DNA from: Galerina marginata | Taxonomy: Eukaryota; Basidiomycota; Agaricomycetes; Agaricales; Galerinaceae | NCBI GenBank assembly: GCA_023014335.1 | Contig: JAECYW010000001.1 | Coordinates: forward strand, 434,001-498,000 | DNA length: 64,000 nt | Reading direction: 5' to 3' | In this document: one piece after another, positions 41,275 through 54,014 of the stretch | Numbering within the stretch: position 1 is the first letter of the stretch | How the letters are laid out: each line of letters begins with the position of its first letter | The notes under the pieces: model-generated | What the model saw: only the letters and a program-made list of their open reading frames with translations | Database searches by the model: none | What the model was told of the DNA's origin: nothing | Position numbers and translations under genes: made by a program

Positions 41275-42158
41275 TTACAAGTTCTTACGTAGTAAAAGAA
41301 CTTGTTTTCCGGCCTGCATAGCAGGCAGAAATGGTTTCTAACGCAATGGTTGGAAATTCTCCCACTCATACAATGACCCTGCATGGTTTCTGTATCTCAG
41401 CCATTACTGGGCCAATTTTTATGATCTTGGTATCAAAAAATTCGTAAAAATCAGGGCTTTCATGTGGCATGTGTATCCAGGGTCGATGAGGTCATGTGAC
41501 CTGCTCACACGACCCAAAAAGCGCAAATTTGTGTAAATTTACACTTGAAATGGATTTCAGTGAGCTAGATATGCTAAAATGTGTGGTCCAGACCAATCTA
41601 AAATAATGTACAAATATTTACATATGTTTTGCAATGATGTCATGGTGTCAAATCTGGCAAACAGCCAGCTCAACTTGGTGAAAATCCGAAAATTGGTGTT
41701 AAAGTGACTGGATAACCCATAAAAGGCACACCAAACATTGCCAAACATGACCAAATAACATGGAAATAATGTTTTAGAAGCTTACATAATCAAACTCACA
41801 GCAGGACTTTGTGCAATTGCCTTGGATTTGGTAATGCACCAACTTGGACCAAAATATTCTCAGGGATATGTCATGTGATATGTGTGCACAGACCATCTCT
41901 TAGGTAAAAAAAACATTATCAGTATTTTTATTTTATTTTAATGCCTTTAAAATGTCTCAATATAGCTTATTTACTGTGTTTTCAACGATATTCCGCATTT
42001 GGTAAGTCACATCAAGATGTGACAATACGCATGTGACACCATATTTTAGCCCCGATTTTTCTGATAATTACACACTTTGTTTCAAGGCAATCCGATAGAA
42101 ACTAAGCAACGTATAAATTAATCTTGTTACAAGTTTCTTATTGTAGTCTAATAATTAA
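41275..42158 (-). mobile_element. 888-type HLE unit, diverged
   Basis: The 3' hairpin is at 41275. The body matches the 888-bp unit with scattered differences, ending in CAATAAGAAACTTGTAAC and TTAATTATTAGAC on the minus strand. It is abutted by the CTTG end of the next HLE (42159). Confidence 0.75.
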
Positions 42159-44579
42159 CTTGGTCAGAGCACTTCAGTGGCCCCTACTTAGGTACCTGGC
42201 GGGAACTTTAATATGGCGTATATAACCTACCCATGGGGGTGTCTACAACAAAAATAAAAAATAAAAAACGGCAGCTACAATTTATAAAAATTGTTAAAAA
42301 TTTCAAAAATAAAAATGTTTTTGTTATAAAAACATGAGAAATGTTTTAAAATTGTAGAAAAGTTTTAACAATAAATAGAAATAGTTATAGATTTGTTTTT
42401 TTTAATAGGTGCCAGGGGTCTTTTATAGAAATATTAAATTGTAACTAGCAGCCCAACCAGGGTAGATAGATAGAATCTGTAAAGAGATCTTGTAATGCAA
42501 CCCTGAGTACTATGTATCCTCCAAAAATTGAAGCAATCCAGAGGTATGAATTCTTCTACCCCACAAAATAAATTTGGCATTTGTGGGCTAGCCAAAATAT
42601 ATGGCGAGGATCTGTATAAAGATCAGAAGATGTCATATAGAATGATATTTAGATCAAAACTTGTCACAATTTTGTTCCAAGTCCAACCTTTCCAACAATC
42701 TGTTCTGGCATGTCTAAGCAGACATACTCCTTTCTGTTCCATATCTCAGATGCGGAGTACTTTCCCATAATTGTTCTTGTGTTATCCTCATATTGGTAAG
42801 CATCTGCTCCCAAGGCTTCTTTCTGCAGCATATCTTACCGAGGTCATCCTGAGTTTCAGAGTTGCGGAGTTGAGGACAACTGTGCCCTTATATTTAATAA
42901 CTTGTAATTACCACTTAGATCTTCAGTCTGAATATTACTTTAATCACCTGCATAACCTTGACATCTTATCACTCTCATCTATCTAAGTTGTGCACTTCTG
43001 AAATACGCCTTAGGGTGAGGTGCTGACCTTCTGGTCTCCCAACCATAAATTGGAGCATGTTGTTAGGCTAAGCACAGTTCATAGCTGAGGCCAAATCTTT
43101 GTCTGTCCAGTTCCGCATTCTGTGTTCTGTTGGAACCTTGGATTCTTGGAATGTCAAACTCAGTCTTAACAAAACTACTAAATGAAATCAAAATCATTGA
43201 TTTTTGTATTGAATAAATATATATAGCATTCATATAAGCTTATAGATATACTATGCTGATACTGCTGGTTTTTTCCAAGTCATTCACTACAAGTTTTCTG
43301 TAAGCAATACATAAAATATGATGAATTTACTATATTATCAGCCAAGTCACTGCGAGTCTTATATAAATTATGTCCAAATTAAAGGGATTATTGAAGGTTT
43401 TGACCAGTTACAAACTGCATTCATAATGCTTAATATATACTGTCTTATGCAAAGGTCAAAAAAATGGACATTTTATAAAATCTCAAAATATCAAAATTGT
43501 GAAAAGGGTAAAAAACTTAGCAATTTAAAATGTAATATCTATTAAATTTAACACCATCTTGTAGCTCTGAATTTTCTTGATTTTCTGATATTTAAATCAT
43601 GGCAATTGGATAAAAACTGAGCAAGTTATAGTCAAATTACATTTTGAAAGAGAAGCGTTCAAAAGTGTATTTTGTATTTTTCTTCGCAAGTAAGGCACCA
43701 AGTCACATGACACTAAAAGATTCTAGATCAGAAAAAATAGCTCCACGTTTTCTATTTATAGACCCTGACCTGAAAATGCCTTTTTGGAACTAGTTTTATT
43801 TATAGATTAAACTGATATTTATGAACTATTTATATACTATGGTGAATTCTAAATACATTTTGCTTTTCTATTTTAGACCTAAACTCTGATATATCTATAT
43901 TTAGAACATGTTCTATTTTTAAATTTTGACCCTGAACTTCCTTTTTTAGAAAGTGAGTGTACTTTACGACCATCTTCAAAATTGGTTTTAGAACCATTTC
44001 TATTTTTAGATTGAAATTTTGATACTTTCTTTTCTGGTAATATTTGGAGCTCTAATTTAAGCATTTTCTATTAATAGATTAATTCTTAAACCTTCAGTAT
44101 AATAATCTATTTATAAACTATTTTTAGCCACCAATGAGACCTGTATTATTTCTATTTATAGACAAGTCAATTCATAAATAATCATTCATTAACATAGGAA
44201 CTATTTCTATTTATGGATTACTGATCTAATCTAATATATTTAGCTATATTTAGATTACAACTACTTTTCAAATTAATTATACTCTTAGTCTATTTTTAGA
44301 AAATATATAAAGATATTCAAATGTAATTAGATGTAGATCAGGTCTAATAATGGCAGACAGAAAAATATCCAAAAAAGGAAAGTGTCTTTTGAATATTGTA
44401 ATCTATATTTAGACTAATTTTTGATATAGATCATATAATGATTTGCTTTTTATACTGAAAAATTAGCCAAATCCGATCAGTTCTAAAAATAGCTCTCAAT
44501 CTCTGTGATTTAAGCCAAAATTAATCACTGATTGTGTCACAGGCTATTTGGCCAACTTAAAAATCCAAAAAATCCCTCT

Positions 44580-44751
44580 CACTGCTGCGGCCCAATTATT
44601 TTGACGGGTAGGCAAAATTCAAACAACGTACCGTCGAATTTTGCCAGTCCCTATTTTGCCAATCCTATGGTGGGGACACGTGACTTGGCAAAATCCAAAC
44701 AACCTGCTTTGCATTTTGCATCCCCGGCAAAATAGTCCTGGCGCAGCAGTG
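44580..44751 (+). mobile_element. 172-bp CACTA-like MITE
   Basis: The ends CACTGCTGCG and CGCAGCAGTG are inverted repeats; imperfect pairing extends to about 30 bp through ATTATTTTG/CAAAATAGT. A 3-bp duplication TCT flanks it. A CACTR end with a 3-bp duplication is typical of the CACTA group; assignment by ends only. Confidence 0.5.
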
Positions 44752-45870
44752 TCTAGAGCAGCAAGCAAAGTGCAAACACTCTTCCACGCTGTGACAATCA
44801 CAAGTAATTATTGTTCTAACACTCACATATAACTTGATCCATCTTCTGTTAAGTTCTTGCCTCTTCTTTAAACCTGGATCAATTACAATTATCATTTCTT
44901 TTTTGACAACCAGTAGCAGCAGATAAGATTAGATAAAAAATGATTAGTCAGCTACTATTTTATATAAATAGCCTAATTCTTGGGTTTCACACCTTAGTCT
45001 GGCATTTAATCCTTAAGTTTCCCTCTTCTTAGTCTGGATGACACTCTTGAGTCCAGTCTTTACACATGCTGTGATCAAACTTTGTGATCTATTACGCCCT
45101 TACTAACATCTGGCCAATGCCAAAATTACATCTAGTAATACCCAAGAAGCTGTGCCTGGAAGATTCTGAGACATGAAGTACCCTGTTAATGTTTCTTTGG
45201 CTGCATCTGGAGTCTTGGCCAGAGTCTTTCATATCAGAAAGAAGCCCACCTGGTACCACTTAGCAACCTTTGTTTAGATCTGCTTAGAGAAAGGATCACT
45301 GTAACACTGAAACCATTGGGCCTTTTGCTGTAAATAACACTATGCCACCTCACTGTCCCCTCCTATTCCCCAGTCCTGATATCATTATGTATCAATTTAC
45401 AGCTACGTTCATATTGATAGGCCGAACTGCTAAAATTACACACATAGCTCGCTTAGAATTCTTTCCTGAGCAGGGTCCAAAGTTGTAATAAGCTGACATC
45501 CGGATCTCTAATTTTGATGGCCAAGGCTCATCAGGTCACATTCAAGACTTTTGGCTAGGACAGATTTAGAGTCCACCGCAAGTCCGCCTAGACATGTAAA
45601 TTTCAAGTGATGGCCTATTAATATGAACTTAGCTGTAACCCAAATATGGGTATGTATACAAATATAAGCATATAACCATTTATGTTTACTATTTGGCAAA
45701 TAGCTGTAAACAATCTAAATTCATCTGTCAACTCAGCTATCAAAATGATATTACAGTTGAGACTCTAAATATAAATGCATTTTTGGCTTAGATTGAGCCT
45801 ATTAATAGATCTGATGAATGCTGATCTAGTTATGTGTTCCAAAAATAGATTACATTCACTTGTTCTAATT
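44752..45870. other. centre of the foldback element
   Basis: Single-copy middle part. No reading frame longer than about 75 codons and no recognised domain. Confidence 0.5.
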
Positions 45871-48800
45871 TTTTTAATAGAATTATATATCTATATAACA
45901 GTATGAGCTATTTTTAGAACTGATCTTATTTGGCTAATATCTTAGTATAAAAAGTAAATGATCACATGATCAATACTGTAAAATGGTCTAAATATAGAAA
46001 ACAATATTCTAAAATACTGTTTCCTTTCTAAAAGATTTTTCCATCTGCCAAATCAGACATGCAAAACCTGATAATGATTTTAATGGTGCTGAACTATTTT
46101 TAGAATTGACCTTGTTTAACTTATATATAGGTTTGACTACTTTTAAAGATAGTCAGTTATAATATTCTAAAAATAGACAGATCATATGATTAATTTGAAA
46201 AGTAGTTGTGATCTAAATATAGCTAATATGTTTGATGGCTAATCTATAAATAGAGATATTGATAGATGACTATTTCTGAATTTAAATGACTTATCTATAG
46301 ATAGAAACAATATACTTGTCATTGGTGTCTAAAAATAGTTTATAAATAGATTATTATACTGAAGGTTTAAGAGTTAATCTATTAATAGAAAATGCTTAAA
46401 TTAGAGCTCCAAATATTACCAGAAAAGAAAGTATCAAAATTTCAATCTAAAAATAGAAATGGTTCTAAAACCAATTTTGAAGATGGTCGTAAAGTACACT
46501 CACTTTCTAAAAAAGGAAGTTCAGGGTCAAAATTTAAAAATAGAACATGTTCTAAATATAGATATATCAGAGTTTAGGTCTAAAATAGAAAAGCAAAATG
46601 TATTTAGAATTCACCATAGTATATAAATAGTTCATAAATATCAGTTTAATCTATAAATAAAACTAGTTCCAAAAAGGCATTTTCAGGTCAGGGTCTATAA
46701 ATAGAAAACGTGGAGCTATTTTTTCTGATCTAGAATCTTTTAGTGTCATGTGACTTGGTGCCTTACTTGCGAAGAAAAATACAAAATACACTTTTGAACG
46801 CTTCTCTTTCAAAATGTAATTTGACTATAACTTGCTCAGTTTTTATCCAATTGCCATGATTTAAATATCAGAAAATCAAGAAAATTCAGAGCTACAAGAT
46901 GGTGTTAAATTTAATAGATATTACATTTTAAATTGCTAAGTTTTTTACCCTTTTCACAATTTTGATATTTTGAGATTTTATAAAATGTCCATTTTTTTGA
47001 CCTTTGCATAAGACAGTATATATTAAGCATTATTTTTGCACTTTGTTACTGGTAAAAACATCTAATATTCTACAGTCATGCACCAGGTAATAATACACTG
47101 AAACTTAAAAATTGAAATGAAAATTTTTTTAGTCTTACCTTTGCCTCCTAAAAACTATATCACAATTCTTTATAATTTGATGAGTTCATTCAGTCAAAAT
47201 TTCAGGTGATCTTGTCCACTTCTAGCAAAGTTATTCCCCAAACACTGGTGTAACACTGAGTGGTGAGCCAATTTTAGGGATTTTGGGCTTCTCATTTCTT
47301 AATCAAATATTATTCAATCCCTCTGAAATTTTACCAAGTCATGGAGGATGCATACAGCTCACAAGAAAAAATTATTTTGTCAAGTAATAGGCATTCTTGG
47401 CTGAGTTATAAAAATGTAACACTCAGTGGTAATGTAACATTAGCTGGTGGATGACTGTATTTAATTTGGAAATTTTTATCATTTAAATTGTTCTTTTCTA
47501 TCCATAGTACTTTGAACATACTTTGCTATATTAGCACTATCAATCATACTGTTATTCAGACTATTTGCGGAAGACTTGCAGCTAGACTATAGTAAATTTA
47601 TTGAATGACTTGTGAAAGACCTGCAGTATTAGGATGATATATGTATAAGCTTATATAAATGCTATATATATTTATTCAATTCAAAAATCAATGATTTTGA
47701 TTTCATTCAGTAGTTTTGGTCTTAATATCACTTTACATGAAGTCTTATGATCTTTATACAGATTCTCGCCATATATTTTGGCTAGCCCACAAATGCCAAA
47801 TTTATTTTGTGGGTTAGAAGAATTCATACCTCTGGATTGCTTCAATTTTTGGAGGATACATAGTACTCAGGGTTGCATTACAAGATCTCTTTACAGATTC
47901 TATCTATCTACCCTGGTTAGGCTGCTAGCTACAATTTAATATTTCTATAAAAAGACCCCTGGCACCTATTAAAAAAAACAAATCTATAACTATTTCTATT
48001 TATTGTTAAAACTTTTCTACAATTTTAAAACATTTCTCATGTTTTTATAACAAAAACATTTTTATTTTTGAAATTTTTAACAATTTTTATAAATTGTAGC
48101 TGCCGTTTTTTATTTTTTATTTTTGTTGTAGACACCCCCATGGGTAGGTTATATACGCCATATTAAAGTTCCCGCCGGGTACCTAAGTAGGGGCCACTGA
48201 AGTGGTCAGAGGCCATTGCTGCGCATGGCAAAAACAAGTTCTTACTTTGGGGGTGTGTGTTACGACATAAATATATGTTAAATAAGTAAATAATGCATAG
48301 TCCGCTTAAATCTAAACCGATTGGGATGATCTTATACTCAAAAAAAGCAGAAAAATGAGGCGGTTCTAGCAAGCCTAAAATGGCCTGGTCACGTGACCAG
48401 GAAGGCCCTGATTTTTACAAATTTTTTGATACCAAGATCATAAAAATTGGCCCAGTAATGGCTGAGATACAGAAACCATGCAGGGTCACTATAGCAGTGG
48501 GAGAATTTCCATTGGTTTTGTTAGGAACCATTTCTGCCTGCTATGCAGGCCGGAAAACAAGTTCTTTTACTACGTAAGAACTTGTAACAAGATTAATTCA
48601 TACGTCGCTTAGTTTTTATTGGATTGCCTTGAAATAAAGTGTGTAATTATCAGAAAAATCAGGGCTATAAAATGGTGTCACATATGTATTGTCACATTTG
48701 CATGTGACTTACCAAATGCGGAATATTGTTTGAAATACACAGTAAATAAGCCATTTTAAGAGATTTTAAAGGTATTAAAGTAAAATAAAATACTGATAAT

Positions 48801-49446
48801 GTTTTTTTTACCTGACAGGTGGTCTGTGCACACATATCACATGACATAATCCTAAAAATATTCTGGTCTAACTTGGTGCATCAACTGATTCCAAGGCAAT
48901 TGCACAAAGTCCTGCTGTGAGTTTGATTATGTAAGCATCTAGAACATTATATTCAAGTCATTTGGTCATGTTTTGCAATGTTTGGTGTGTCTTTCATGGG
49001 TTATCCAGTCAGTTCAACACTGATTTTGTGATTTTCACCAAGTTGAGCTGGCTGTTTGCCAGATTTGGACACCATGACATCACTGCAAAACATATGTAAA
49101 TATTTGTACATTATTCTAGATTTGTCTGGGCAACACATTTTAGCATATTTAGCCCACTGAAATCTGTTTCAAACGGAAATTCAGACAAATTTGCGCTTTT
49201 GGGTCGTGTGAACAGATCACATGACCTAATCGTCCCTGGATACCCATGCCACATGAAAGCCCTGATTTTTACAAATTTTTTGATACCAAGATCATAAAAA
49301 TTGGCCCAGTAATGGCTGAGATACAGAAACCATGCAGGGTCACTATAGCAGTGGGAGAATTTCCATTGGTTTTGTTAGGAACCATTTCTGCCTGCTATGC
49401 AGGCCGGAAAACAAGTTCTTTTACTACGTAAGAACTTGTAACAAGA

Positions 49447-49834
49447 TTACAAGTTCTTACGTAGTAAAAGAACTTGTTTTCCGGCCTGCATAGCAGGCAG
49501 AAATGGTTCCTAACGCAATGGTTGGAAATTCTCCCACTCATATAGTGACCCTGCACCAATTTCTGTATCTCAGCCATTACTGGGCCAATTTTTATGATCT
49601 TGGTATCAAAAAATTCGTAAAAATCAGGGCCTTCCTGGTCACGTGACCAGGCCGTTTTAGGCTTGTTAGATTCGCCTCATTTTTCTGCTTTTTTTGAGTA
49701 TAAGATCATCCCAATCGGTTCAGATTTGAGCGGACTATGCATTATTTATTTATTTAACATATATTTATGTCGTAATACGCACCCACAAAGTAAGAACTTG
49801 TTTTTGCCATGCGCAGCAATGGCCTCTGACCAAG
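49447..49834 (-). mobile_element. short HLE, CAAG type (388 bp)
   Basis: Complete unit, opposite in orientation to the HLE ending five bases earlier. Flanks ...GTAACAAGA and TGACAGC; A at the CTTG end. Confidence 0.8.
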
Positions 49835-50720
49835 TGACAGCTGGGCTGGCAACGGGGGCAACGGTGCGCGGGTGGTGTCGGGTATGGGTCACGATCTGGG
49901 AAACCTCGGTGGGTGCGAGGGGTAAAGGTCGGGTGGCGGTTGGTAATCCAACAGCGTAAATGCCGTCTATTCGTGACGGCATTCGAATTCGCCGCATCGG
50001 TTCGCATGGCTGTGGGGGTGGAGTAGGGGTTTGCTGGCCGTGCCGCCGAAGGAACAGTGATGGCGGAGGTCAAGGCAAAGATGAGGCTGGGCTCGACCCG
50101 GAATACAAGGAGACGTGAGAGAGAGGTAAGAACGCTGTTCAAACCCTCTGCCTCTGCATCACCTCACCTCCCCATTCATGCCACAAAATTGTCGTCTACC
50201 ATGTGTCGTGGTTCACGGGTGACGTGTACCACGAGCTGGGAGACGTCGGTAGGTGGGTGGGGAAAGGTAAGAGGGGCGGTTGGTGGAATGCCAACAATAC
50301 GAACATCATCACGAAAGTTCGTGACGATGCTCGCATTCGCCTCCTTGTCTGGCATCGCGTCGTCTGTCGTGGGGCTTGGTGCGAGGGCTGTCGAAGCAAA
50401 TGAGGTGGTGTGGATAGCTGCGATCCAGAGCACTGCTCAACCTGAGTTGCGCAGTGGATTCAGTGGATGGACGGCGGATGAGAAAGAGAATGGAAACAAA
50501 TCGAGTCGCAAGACTCGATTTGCCACGCACCAGGCGGAGCCGCTTCTGCTATAGCCTCCTCTTGCGCAACCCAACCGTCGGCTCCAGCTCTAATCCACAG
50601 CCAGTCGGTCCACATCCCTCAGCAAGAAGAGGAGGGGCACGCGATATGGAGGGCGGCTCAAAGTGTATATAGAACCTACATAGAGCCACTTTGTTAGAAA
50701 CCTCGCTAATGAATCGACAA
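49835..50720. other. GC-rich region with two diverged ~150-bp repeats
   Basis: Two related stretches, 49855-49995 and 50200-50345, share GTGTCG, GAGCTGGGAGACGTCGGTRG-like sequence, GGTAAAGGT/GGTAAGAGG, GGCGGTTGGT and CGTGACG...GCATTCGCC. Frames are open on both strands, as expected at this GC content. No recognised domain. Confidence 0.4.
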
Positions 50721-52937
50721 CCCATTACTTACCTGATTTCCTGAGGTCATTTGGGTCGGGACGGGCGAAGGAGGGGCAGCCAGCGACACTGGTCGTGGTT
50801 GAGGGTAAGGATCAACGACGTCGAACAGTCGTTGATGTGTTGCCCGGTTGTTTCCGAGACAAACCCGATTGGCTGGCTAGCTCGGTCCGGGCAGCCTCCG
50901 ATCCGTTCTCGACATTTAGAACGTCTCCGAAGCAGTCCTCGAGGTATCCGAGGTCCTGAATACCGTCGGGATACATTTTAACTACATCATAGTACTATAT
51001 GGCAAAGTTATAAATTAATTGAGTAGATTTATGAGTATAAATCTTCAAAATACGATCCAAACTCACCAAGCCTCATATTCCCAACCAGTACTTCACGAAA
51101 AATACATCCATTGTAGGACCAGGTAAAGAATAATAAAGAGATAGAATAGGTTAGAATAGTTTTAAGTTCAATACCTACAAGTTTCCACAGAGGATTGGAT
51201 CCGCACCTTGTAGATTCACCTAGACAGATCTCAATAAGGCTCTTGAGAGATGAAACTCGAAGCGTGTTACACCTTCGTTTCCAAGCCTTTTGAGCCTCTT
51301 CCCTTCCACATTCCACGAGGATACAAAACTAAGGAGGATTAATGTATAATATATCCATATGTACAGTCCTATGTACTTGAATAGAAGTTCAAAGATTTAC
51401 TTGGTCTCAAAAGCCTCAATTACACGAAATCTGAGCCTCAAAAACAGTGCTTGATATATCTTCCAAGGTATCTACTTTGAAAAAGGAAGGTTAGAAGACT
51501 TCAGAAACTATTTTAATTTCAAATTACATGCTCAAATTCGTGTTGTATGGCCCAAGAAGCGGGAGAAAACGACACGGAAGTCACCTCTCAGAGTCCAGTA
51601 TCGATATTTCGTTGTTCCAGATGCCTGGACCCGGTAAAAACTGGATATTATTGTTTTACAGGATTTGATAAACTAGTTTAAAGACTAAAATTCTTTATTC
51701 ACTGTCTCTAAAGCAGTCAGCGTCGACCCAGACGATGCGCGCGCACCAGTGATCGCGCGTCCTGTGAGTTTGAAACTCCGCTCACACGCACAATCAACGA
51801 ACTCGCGGCGTGAGATCTTCCTCGACAACCACCACCACCGCCTCCTCCAGCCACTGCCTTGCCGTCTCTGCCTCAGCGGGTGTCTTGTAAGTGTTCTGTA
51901 AGCCAATTTTCATTTGTTTTATGTAGCACAACCACTGATTCATTTTCTACATAGATGTTATCATAACCCACCCGCGCTGTAGGCACCTTGCTTTTTGGAC
52001 CGGCCTTCAACGTGTTCGGATACGACGCGAGCTGTGATGAGAAGGGTGGGCTGGGTCGTCACGGCTGGGTAAGGCCGAAGGTGAGTCGCGAGATACATAT
52101 CTCCCTTACTCACCCTTTCTTCCCAGTTTCCGCCGCCTTTGTGACTACCAGCACACCTCCATGCTGCTATCGGTCACCGCCCACAGTCTTGCACCAGCCT
52201 CACCAACGCGAGTTCCTCCACTCGAAATGCCCAGCCCGCCGCCGCCAATCCTCGATTGTCCGTCACGATCGAACATCATCGCAACTCCTTCGAATGTTCC
52301 CATCCCAATCGAATGATGCCCGTCGCCTTCCTCCATTCATCCCGCCTCTCACCCTCATCAGCCTGCGAACCCGGAAGGTCAAGACACATCACGGATTGGC
52401 GACGTTCGTTGCCGCCCGTCTCCCCACCGCTCATGCCCACCCTCCTTGTCCCAAATGCTAGCCTCAAAATCCGTGTCGCACGGCACGAATGCCGTCGAGT
52501 GAAGACACTGTTCATGTTTGTTGCCGTTCACATTGCCAGGTACCATCTGGGCCCAAGTCAATACACCGCTGGGATTCCAGCCTCCGTCTGCTGCTCCCCT
52601 TGCCAGCTCAAAGGATGAGTTGCGAGAGCCCTAAGGGGGCCTGGGGCCACCTATGCAGGAGACGAGAGAAGAGACCCGGGACCTGGTAAGCGAGGCAGCA
52701 TGGATATCGTGTCGTCTGCTCATGCTCATGCGCCTGCTCCTCACCTAGCAGAGCATCGCAGGCGCCATAGCCCGGCGTCACTGCTGTGCATTCATTGCTC
52801 AGCATTGAACTCTGTTACGCAGTGGGTGCGCCGACTAGCCCAATGGATGCGAGGGCTGTTCCGAAGGCTCTAGGCTGACGTTGGGACTTCGCAGTCCCGC
52901 GTCACTATCTCTTCCTCCTCCCTCTGTCTCGTTTGTT
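50721..52937. other. mixed region, no supported gene
   Basis: GC-rich blocks (50740-50970, 51715-51890, 51960-52900) alternate with AT-rich ones. The plus frame 51988-52461 (157 codons) has skewed, proline/arginine-rich composition and other frames across it are equally open. Not called. Confidence 0.35.
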
Positions 52938-53276
52938 AGGAGATTACGAAACAGTAAAGCTTTTTACGTAATATCGCTTCTATCTTACGCTATAAGCGAA
53001 TTACTATGCAAATCGCGCTATTTTACAGTGAAACTAGTTGAAACCAATATGAAACCAAAAGTAAAACACTATCTACAGAATTCAGAAGTGTTTTATCAAC
53101 TAATTCTAACACAACCCCCTGATATAACACTTCTGTAACTTTAAGAATTATATAACACAAGAATAGTTCATTCATCAAGCCAAAGTCCATAAATCAAACA
53201 AAGTCCATATGAGATGTTGTATCATCCCATCAACAACCCCCTGATTCAACATCTCTCCCTCTTCCTACTTCAACCC

Positions 53277-53723
53277 TTTTTTTTTTTTTTTTTTTTTTTT
53301 TATCAACAATTTATGTACCGGTGCGCGAAAGCAGTCCGGTCGCCTAACTAATACAAATCCCCGGTCGAAAGCGCGCAGTAAACTACTAATCCCCGAACCA
53401 AACCCAAACCCATCCGCTTCTTCCGAATCCTTCCAACGGCGTCCTTTGTGCGCCAGGCCTTTGCTAGGGGGGACGGACCACCTAACTGCCCAGTCCCGAG
53501 GGAGGGACGGCCCCCACCGCTACGCCAATACCACGTTTGGACGAGCCGAAGCCCGCCCGCACATCTCCTGGCAGCCGCAGCTGCTGCACTCTCTCCGCCT
53601 TCCAAACCCGATGCCCACTTCAAGACCCAAACCCGACCCGAAAACCCTCATCCACCCGCGCCTTGACGACCCGGAACCCATACAAGCCATATTCACAGAG
53701 GCAGAGCGGGAGATTAAGGTACC
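53277..53723 (-). mobile_element. SINE-like retroposon, copy B
   Basis: Duplicate of 14720-15168, with a poly-T of about 25 at 53277-53301. LINE 3' UTR follows (53724-53975). Confidence 0.6.
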
Positions 53724-53975
53724 CAACGGATCGCGAGAACGATTAAATGAACCGCAATCGCCCAAACCAAAAATGTCGCTAACGCTCGAGATGCGGGCGA
53801 CTCTGTAACCACCGGTCGGAGCGAATGCAACTGGGTGCGAGGAATGAAGAACGCGCGGGCACGACGACCCCGTCCTTGGCCTGTCAACCTCTGCCGACTA
53901 GGGGATTGGACTTCCCTCGCCTGCAGCGCGGGTATCAAGGCCTCTCTGGGCGAAGAGAACCGCGCGGACACAGTT

Positions 53976-54014
53976 AGCCTATGCCAGCGGCAGGGCGTTT
54001 GAAGGAGAATGCGG
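53976..54014 (-). pseudogene. LINE ORF2 C-terminal end, copy B
   Basis: The last codons of the LINE C-terminus (…SFKRPAAGIG), cut from the rest (58862 on) by the HLE 54015-58861. Confidence 0.6.

Larger units (their letters stand above)
42170..48203. mobile_element. 6.0-kb foldback element with ~2-kb arms
   Basis: Flanked by GGTCAGAG (42162-42169 and 48204-48211). The arms start CACTTCAGTGGCCCCTACTT and mirror each other from the ends through ATGGCGTATATAACCTACCC, the GGCTAGCCAAAATATATGGC block and the short frame at 43879-44064 / 46392-46577. The left arm has extra sequence at 42690-43140. The inner half is full of TCTATTTNTAGA-like motifs. Short open frames occur but none looks like a transposase. 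The 8-bp duplication fits hAT, P or KDZ-type elements; superfamily undecided. Confidence 0.75.
42159..49441 (+). mobile_element. HLE (5' unit plus one 888-type unit) split by a 6-kb foldback element
   Basis: The CTTGGTCAGAG start at 42159 continues at 48204 (GGTCAGAGGCCATTGCTGCG) once the foldback element and its 8-bp duplication are removed. The first unit ends with the hairpin at 48587. An 854-bp variant of the 888 unit follows (48588-49441). The foldback hit the fourth base of the 5' end. Confidence 0.8.

Noticed and set aside
43879..44064. Conserved 61-codon gene present in both arms of the foldback element (also 46392-46577).
   Set aside because: The frame is duplicated only because the arms are inverted copies. 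It is Lys/Ser-rich sequence built from TCTAAAAATAGA repeats.
51988..52461. 157-codon plus-strand frame as a gene.
   Set aside because: Composition is biased, no domain is recognisable, and several other frames over the same stretch are equally open.
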